From Eutypa lata (Eukaryota > Ascomycota > Sordariomycetes > Xylariales > Diatrypaceae), in NCBI GenBank assembly GCA_022661535.1, contig JAKULF010000001.1, positions 2,108,001-2,172,000 of the forward strand: 64,000 nucleotides of DNA, read 5' to 3'. The position numbers and the translations under genes are program-made. Positions 57,893 through 64,000 of the stretch are shown in pieces. Position 1 is the first letter of the stretch; each line of letters starts with the position of its first letter. The notes under the pieces are model-generated. The model was not told the origin of the DNA. It worked only from the letters and a program-made list of their open reading frames with translations, and made no database searches.

Positions 57893-59914
57893 ATGTACGT
57901 GTTTTATAGGAATACAGTGCTCTACATTGCTTATACCCTGGCCGTCTTCAAATACAGTGCCGGGCATGTAATAGCTCATCAAGCAAATGATGAAGAAACT
58001 AATGGCTTTCTCTCACTGATCACAACTTCCTTCCACTCGGTAAGTAAAGCGTTATCATGTAACAGATAGTCTATCAGAACTTACATATCATGCCAGAGAC
58101 CAGATATTAAGGCCCCATTGCTCAATATTCACGTTGATGATGAGCGCGCCAATCCTGGGTACATTTTCACTAATCCACAGTCACCATTATACCAGTCAGG
58201 CCCTAATATTTACGATCGTCACGGGGTATGTAGGGACAATTGCTTCATAAGAAAATGTTTGAGAGCATCTATCTAACGTGATTCTCAGGAGCTCGTCTGG
58301 GCTGGTGCCGCCGATGGTCTCGCATCAAATGCGTACGGGTTCCATGTGTGCGATTATGCCGGATCACACGCAAAACACTTGTGTTTCTTTCAGGGCGTTC
58401 AGATGTTTGGTAGGGGTCATGGGTATGGCCTCATACTAGATGACCGCTATAAGGTCGTGAAGACGGTCCAGTCGCGGGAGGGTCTCGACATCCATGAATT
58501 CAGTCCCGTCGATGGCGGGCAGAGTGCGTTGGTGACGAAGTACAGTACGAGGCCTTTTGATTTCGAGGGCATTCCGAATCCACAAGGCCTACGCGAGATT
58601 GAAGAGGGGGTATTTGAGGAAATAGACCTTCAGAATGACACGGTCATCTTCGGGTGGCATTCGCTCGATCACGTTAAACCGACTAGTGCCGAGAGAACCA
58701 TCGAGTTTGAGAATGGCCAGGCTCCTGTGTACGACTACTTCCACATCAACAGCGTAGATAAGAACTACGATGGGGACTACCTCATTTCGGCGCGGCATAC
58801 GAGCGCCGTGTATAAGGTTTCAGGCGTTGACGGTAGCGTTATCTGGACGTTGAGTAATGGGCCCGAGTCTAACTTCACACTCGACGGGTTCACGATTTGG
58901 GGTGCGCACCATGCGCGGTGGCGTTCGGTAAGTGACTTCTTCACTATTTGACACAGTTGGGCATATCCCTAATAATGAACGCGATAGGAAAATGACACTC
59001 AAACCATCTTCACCCTATTCAACAATGGATACGACGGAGCGCGCGCTGGCACAGACCACTCCTCAGGGCTAGTGATCGCCCTTGACCATACGACTCTTCG
59101 CGCCCACGTCCTGAACGAGTACGGCGGTGCGGAAGGTCTCGGCGCAGTGAGCAAGGGATCTGTGCAGACGCTACCCGACACCAACAACGTCCTAGTGGGA
59201 TGGGGCTCGGAGCCGCACATCACCGAGTACCTCGAGGACGGAACGCTCGTCTTCCACGCCTCCATCTCCGGGGGCGGCGATACCTACCGCGTCTTCAAAC
59301 ACGACGACTGGGTGGGTAACCCGACGGATCCCCCGGCGCTGTGGACGTACGCGCGCACCGCCCGCGACGACTCGCCTACCGCCTTCTACGTGAGCTGGAA
59401 CGGGGCCACTGAGGTGCAGACTTGGAACTTCTACGTCGGGACCGACCGGGAGGAGACACCCGGGTCTTTTGTCCTGGCGGGGTCTAAGGACAGGTCCGGC
59501 TTCGAGACCGCTTTCTCTCTACCGACGTACTGCCTGTGGGCGTTTGCGGAGGCCGTCGCTGGGAATGGCACGAGTCTGGGGAACTCGTCCGTCGTCTCGC
59601 CGTGGGCCCCGCGTGGCACCCTTGCGGAAGAGTGCGATGATTGGCGCTGTCCAGAGCGAGTGGCCGATTTCCCGGTGACGCATAATTTGCTACCGGACAC
59701 GGAGGGTCCCAGGAGTTCGTTTTATGATGGGTCGGGCGGTCCGATACGGTCGGCACCTTCGACGGGGTTGTTCTCCATGGATTCGACAGTCGCAATGGCC
59801 GCGTTGATCGTATGTTCTGGCATTTTGAGCATAGCGGTTTTGTGTAGAGTATTCGCAGGTGGTGACAATGGAGGGCAGGGAAATTATGACTATAAGGAAA
59901 TGGTAACTAGGTAG
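57893..59914 (+). CDS. arylsulfotransferase-like secreted/membrane protein, 613 aa
   Basis: Exons 57893-58039, 58097-58225, 58289-58927 and 58988-59914 join to 1842 nt. The N-terminus (MYVFYRNTVLYIAYTLAVF) is a likely signal peptide or anchor. The body has the repetitive blade motifs of the fungal ASST family (arylsulfotransferase, beta-propeller): PGYIFTNPQSPLYQSGPNIYDRHGELVWAG in pieces, DIHEFSPVDGG, DYFHINSVDKNYDGDYLISARHTSAVYKV, DGSVIWTL, HHARWRS and VGWGSEPHITEYLEDGTLVF. Near residues 568-592 there is a hydrophobic helix (MAALIVCSGILSIAVLCRVFA) and a short tail. The family name comes from bacterial aryl-sulfate transferases; activity in fungi is mostly untested, so sulfate transfer is inferred from homology only. 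Confidence 0.83.
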
Positions 59915-60156
59915 AATTCTTTGCGGTATAACCTGCTTCAAGTAGAATATGTGTGTTGGGATAATGTCTGTTTCGAGTTATCTCAGCACGATGGCAGCTT
60001 GGAGTCACTTTCTCATATGAGGTCTGGATGACCTGTTACTCGGTTGCTAGGTATTGCTCTACAAGATTGTAGATAATATGGAGAAGACTTGTTACGATAT
60101 TTATCGATCCTACTACCGGTCTGAACAAGCTAAGACTATATACCCTGCCATAAGGT

Positions 60157-61151
60157 TTAGGCACTTCCAGCAATCTCCTGTAAAAGTGCCTCGAAGTCTC
60201 CTAGGTACGACTTGAGTTCCTTCACATTGTCTTCATTCTCCAAAAGCTCCTTAACCTTCTGCAGGTCCGTCTGCATGTGTTCCTCACTGGTAGTGCCATT
60301 GACAATAGATATGTTCCCAAGGCCTAGCACCAGCAAGTAGAAGGCAACCTCCTTCTGGAGCGAGAAGCGCCCCGCGAGGCGCGCGACGACGTCCGACGCA
60401 AGGACCTCCTTATTCGCCTTCAGGAGAGAAAAGGCTTGGTAGACACCACCCTTGCGCTCGAGAAAAGCGCGCAGCGGGATATTGTAGCCGTTCTTCTCGT
60501 GGAAGCGGTTCTGCACGATCTCGGGCTTGACAGTGGCTGCATCGTAGAGCCTCTCGAGGTCGGGCAGTGGGAAGTTGGAGACGCCCAGGACGCCGACCCG
60601 GCTGGGTACGTAGCTCTCGAACACGCGCCAGGCGACGATGTTGTCCGCCTCGTCCTCGAACGGCACGTGCAGCAGCAGCGCGTCGATGAAGTCGACCTGC
60701 AGGTTCTGGAAGGATTGCTCGATCGACTGGCGCACCTGCGCCTCTAGGGGCTGGTCTGCGTCATACGGGAGCTTTCCCTTGCCGTGCGCATAGGCGGGCG
60801 TGAACTTCGTTTGAACCTATAACCTGCGTTAGGTGGTCTGCCCCCTAGCACTAGAAAAGAGCAAATTTAGGACGACTCTATGATACGTACGAAAATATCT
60901 TCTCTTTTCACACCCGATTTTAGGGCTTTCTGAATGGCTTCTCCCACTTGAGGTTCTTGGTAAGCAGTTGGGTAGTTTGCCGAGTCCAGGCCTTCGAACC
61001 CCCTTTCAAGAGCTAGCTCTGTCAATGCGCCCGTCCGATCATCTTTGAATGCTGTACCGTATACAAGGTAGGGATGAACGCGGCCAGACAAGAGCTTTGG
61101 CTTTGTGTACCGGGTATTAAAGTTATCCATGGAGGTCTCAGGTGCTGCCAT
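60157..61151 (-). CDS. aldo-keto reductase, 306 aa
   Basis: Exons 60891-61151 and 60157-60816 flank a 74-nt intron (GTACGT...TATAG). The TIM-barrel order is clear: LVYGTAFKDDRT, GFEGLDSANYPTAYQEPQVGEAI with Asp56 and Tyr64, IFVQTKFTP with Lys91, and DALLLHVPFED with His137, the four catalytic positions of the superfamily. GVSNFPLPDLERLYDA and PEIVQNRFHEKNGYN follow. The usual cofactor is NADPH; the substrate carbonyl cannot be assigned. The C-terminal cofactor-binding SxxxxR-type segment is degenerate (IVNGTTSEEHMQTDLQ), so cofactor affinity may be altered. Its gene lies next to an alpha/beta hydrolase in the same orientation. Confidence 0.9.
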
Positions 61152-61302
61152 ATTTATCGGTTTCTGAAAGGTGTGCTCACGTTGATCGGGGTATAAGGTA
61201 GATAGGGGAATGCACGCTGCTAAAATATACGATGATGAACTCGATTGACCAATTTAACTACCTCCTAAACTAACGGCTACTTGCAAGTACGAAGAATCCC
61301 TG

Positions 61303-61310
61303 TTTATATA
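61303..61310 (-). promoter_or_regulatory. TATA box upstream of the aldo-keto reductase
   Basis: TATATAAA on the minus strand, about 150 nt before the ATG at 61151. Confidence 0.4.
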
Positions 61311-61899
61311 CACTATCTATATCATCCATTATTCCAACTTTAACCGTCAGGTCGACATCACATGCCACCTCGAACCTAACAGTGACATTTGTATGGTGTG
61401 TTGTGCTATGTGCGTATTACACGTTATAGTATGCAGTGTGCACATATCCCCACCCCCACCTTTAGCGGTCTCTAATGAGGGGTTATAGTGCCTTAGTACC
61501 CCCTGAATTTAGTGTAGGTAGTCGATCCCCCGCTGAGCGAGCTATAGCGACTTAACCGCCAGTACCGCAACGTCGATTAACTGGAGGACCCCCCGGTTAC
61601 ATTAAGTTGTTAGTTACTGTTCATTTAGAAATTCGTATAGGGACCAGGTAGCCAGAATCATCAGTGAATAGAGGCAAAGATACCGGCGACTTACCGCAAT
61701 AATACAGTGATTTGCTTAGTGGCACAACGTGTGTTGGATCTTTCATTTAGTTCTCTTAGCAACTATTTCTACGCCTTTACTATAGCAATGGTCCTAGAAA
61801 TACACCCTGCTTAATTCAACTTGCCATACCTAAGTGCGAGGATACCACTACAGCGTACGGCATCTCTGAACAATTCGGAATACTCAATTGCTACAGTGC
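61311..61899. other. intergenic
   Basis: No gene or structured element is recognised between the two minus-strand genes. Confidence 0.5.
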
Positions 61900-62826
61900 T
61901 CACTCTATACTCGGAACCCTTTCACGAATCAGAGGTTGTAGGAATCGCAGAACATGCTCCTGAACAGCGTCACCGACGTGTGCTACCCCTTCGACAACAT
62001 CTAGTTGAGTCTTAATGTCGTTCTCCTCTAGCATTGCCCCGAACTCCCGGAATGTGATGTCTCTCGCCCTCCTCATACGCGTCAACCAAATGGTCTCTTG
62101 GTCGCCGCCCTGAGTCTTCATCTGATCGACCCACTCCCAGAATTCCTCCTCGACCCTGTTATCCTCGCTTCCTATCACCAGCTGTATGGGGACGTTCCGG
62201 ATCAGCTCCTTATTCACGGCCCTGCTGAACAAAGTCTCCACGTTGGCGATCCCAACCGGCCAGTCCTTAGTTTTGTCGAGAGCCGTCGTGTGCGATTGGG
62301 ACCCGATGCTGATAGCGGCCACCCGCTCGGGATACAGGTACAGGAACCGATGGGCGAACTGGCCGCCCGCGGAGAACCCCATCATGAAGACCTTGGACGT
62401 TTCGATGCCGGGCCAGTACTGTGCGACCTCGTCGAGGATGGAGAGGAGCGCCAGATCGTAGCGCAGCGTCGCAGATCGAAGCACAGTGTACGACTCGAGG
62501 TCATTGGGGCCCTCGATATAGCATGGGAACAGCGGCGCGAGCACGGCACACGGCGTAGAATCGGCGAAGGGGGCTAGGTAGCTGTGCATGGGCGTCATGT
62601 GCCGTTTGGTTCCGGGGACGTAGATAAGCAGAGGGAGCTTTTTGTTTGTCGAATCTCCATCGTCGGGAGTTGCTGACGGGCTAGGGTTGTAGTGTTTTGG
62701 CGGGATGTAGAGGGTATAGGACACGCGGGTATCTGATGCGAGGGCCCTCAGGGGAATATCGCCGACGAGGTAGGCACCCTTGAGGAACTGTGGAGGGACA
62801 TCGGCTGTTGTTAAGAACTTATCCAT
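61900..62826 (-). CDS. alpha/beta hydrolase, 308 aa
   Basis: An intronless gene from the ATG at 62826. Family features: LPLLIYVPGTKRHMTP at the oxyanion-hole strand, FMMGFSAGGQFAHRF with nucleophile Ser152 in a GxSxG elbow, LVIGSEDNRV with Asp222 and EGVAHVGDAV with His283, giving the complete Ser-Asp-His triad. There is no signal peptide (MDKFLTTADVPP), so it is probably cytosolic. It resembles PHB-depolymerase or esterase D-like hydrolases in layout; substrate unknown. It sits upstream of the aldo-keto reductase on the same strand, about 750 nt away, which is weak evidence for a shared pathway. Confidence 0.85.
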   Translation of the reverse strand: MDKFLTTADVPPQFLKGAYLVGDIPLRALASDTRVSYTLYIPPKHYNPSPSATPDDGDSTNKKLPLLIYVPGTKRHMTPMHSYLAPFADSTPCAVLAPLFPCYIEGPNDLESYTVLRSATLRYDLALLSILDEVAQYWPGIETSKVFMMGFSAGGQFAHRFLYLYPERVAAISIGSQSHTTALDKTKDWPVGIANVETLFSRAVNKELIRNVPIQLVIGSEDNRVEEEFWEWVDQMKTQGGDQETIWLTRMRRARDITFREFGAMLEENDIKTQLDVVEGVAHVGDAVQEHVLRFLQPLIRERVPSIE

Positions 62827-64000
62827 ACTTTCTTTTCCTTTTTCTTTTTCCGAAGACAGGAGTAGGTTGAGATATGAACCGTGAAGAAACAGGATTCCAA
62901 GACTAGTTTAATGACAGGAAGTATTCCAAGATCATGAGTAAAGAACACTGGGCCTTGAAGAAGGCATGTCTTGTTGTTAATATTTCAGTCAGCACATACC
63001 AGCATATGGTATGTGTAAGCTTTCGAGGTATCACAGTACGAACCGTATGCGGCATGGAGGCAGCGAGGGTACTTTGAGATAGCATAAGGCGGTCAGCGCT
63101 CGAGCTGACAACGATTCCTGGATTAGCCTTGCCATTGCACCGCCGTTTCTTTTCTGTCCCTTCCTCTCGGTAGGAGTAGCGGATTTCCAGATGGAGCAAT
63201 CGTCGAGCAACAAGGCTTAAAGTCAGATTATAGGTCTAAATCATGACGACCGGTCCGATTTAGGTAAAGGACCCTAAGGCCTTGGAGGATATTTCACTTT
63301 GAAAGGGTAACCTACTCTCGCAATACGAACCGCACGCGATATCGATGGTAGGCAGGTAGATAATAAGGCGGTCAGCGATCAGCCTGATAGCGCACTTGTT
63401 TTTTCTTCTTCTTCGATAGTGGTAGTAAGGACCCTACTTGGCAGATTAGAATAATTAATGACAGCAGCCTTCAAAAGTTAACCCCTACGGCGCTAACGAT
63501 GATTCAGGGGTTAACCTGTTGGTTGGATCTCAAAAGAGAATTGCGCATCATTACATAAAACATTCCACTATCCAACTTTTCACCTAAATATTAACTAGGG
63601 CAAGAAATTTCAACCTTCCTTTCAAGATAAGATCACTTACATTTTATGGAATAGCTTTTTTTTTTGTTGTTATTTATTCAAGCCTTTGACTGTACGTGGT
63701 TTCAAAACCAAAGTATTGAATGAGCACGCAATTCAGGGGTAACATGAAGTGCTCATAAACTAGTGGGTAACCCCTACTAATCCTTCAGTGCCACAGTGCC
63801 CTCGCTTAGTAGTCCATTACAGCGCTACTTACTATAATTGAATGTTTTAAGTACCTAGAGCTCTAGACATTACGATCAAAAGTTCCGACAAAGAAAGACT
63901 TTGGAGTATAGTAAACTAAGTAATGGTAAGGCTCTGTTGTGCTATTCACTGAATGCATAAATACGAGCATGTGAATTTTGAGAACTAAAATAAATAGTCC
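62827..64000. other. intergenic with diverged repeats
   Basis: No gene is supported. Two diverged direct copies lie at about 63037-63098 and 63324-63377, sharing ATAAGGCGGTCAGCG exactly, and a 10-bp inverted repeat (GTTAACCCCT/AGGGGTTAAC) lies at 63477-63515. Confidence 0.5.

Noticed and set aside
1..64000. tRNA and rRNA genes
   Set aside because: No sequence with paired A-box and B-box (GGTTCGAANCC) features or rRNA-like conserved blocks was seen; a covariance-model search was not possible.

Overview
This window is nuclear DNA of a filamentous ascomycete (Pezizomycotina, probably Sordariomycetes, with Xylariales plausible). The grounds are short introns of about 45-230 nt with GTRNGT donors and CTAAC-type branch sites, secreted carbohydrate-active enzymes, a Clr5-domain protein, a Kre9/Knh1-like wall protein, and a block of about 5.3 kb of extremely AT-rich DNA that lost CpA/TpG but kept CpG, the signature of repeat-induced point mutation (RIP). 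Splice sites were read by eye and checked by frame arithmetic; every multi-exon model given as complete sums to a multiple of three.

Layout. 0-14 kb: a small polar protein of unknown function (minus, 1.8-2.4 kb), a 422-aa fungal-specific protein (plus, 4.4-5.7 kb), an EamA/SLC35-like membrane transporter (minus, 6.1-7.5 kb), a 2H phosphoesterase (plus, 9.2-10.0 kb), a three-exon orphan (minus, 10.4-11.6 kb) and a four-exon orphan (plus, 12.7-13.8 kb). 14-19.2 kb: the RIP-like AT block, with a roughly 280-bp island of opposite dinucleotide signature. 19.6-35.5 kb: an EI24/Rrt8-like membrane protein, a giant secreted collagen-like Gly/Pro repeat protein of 2113 aa, a five-exon MFS monocarboxylate-type transporter, a secreted Ser/Thr/Asn-rich glycoprotein and a small lysine-rich protein. 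36.1-37.7 kb: a broken F-box-like gene with a premature stop and a frameshift.

38-64 kb: a secreted GH128 glucanase, mitochondrial succinyl-CoA:3-ketoacid CoA transferase, a MITE-like inverted-repeat element, the ribosome-biogenesis factor Utp22, a nine-exon GH43 galactanase-like enzyme with a C-terminal carbohydrate-binding module, a Clr5-domain protein, a Kre9/Knh1-like membrane-anchored wall protein, an arylsulfotransferase-like secreted protein, an aldo-keto reductase and an alpha/beta hydrolase.

No operon-like logic or biosynthetic cluster is evident. Housekeeping genes (SCOT, Utp22) are interspersed with surface and secreted proteins (collagen-like protein, glycoprotein, GH128, GH43, Kre9-like), which fits a saprotroph or plant-associated fungus remodelling its own wall and plant polymers. 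The most unusual item is the collagen-like protein, whose three GPGGPN blocks each carry their own codon signature. No tRNA, rRNA or CRISPR was recognised.
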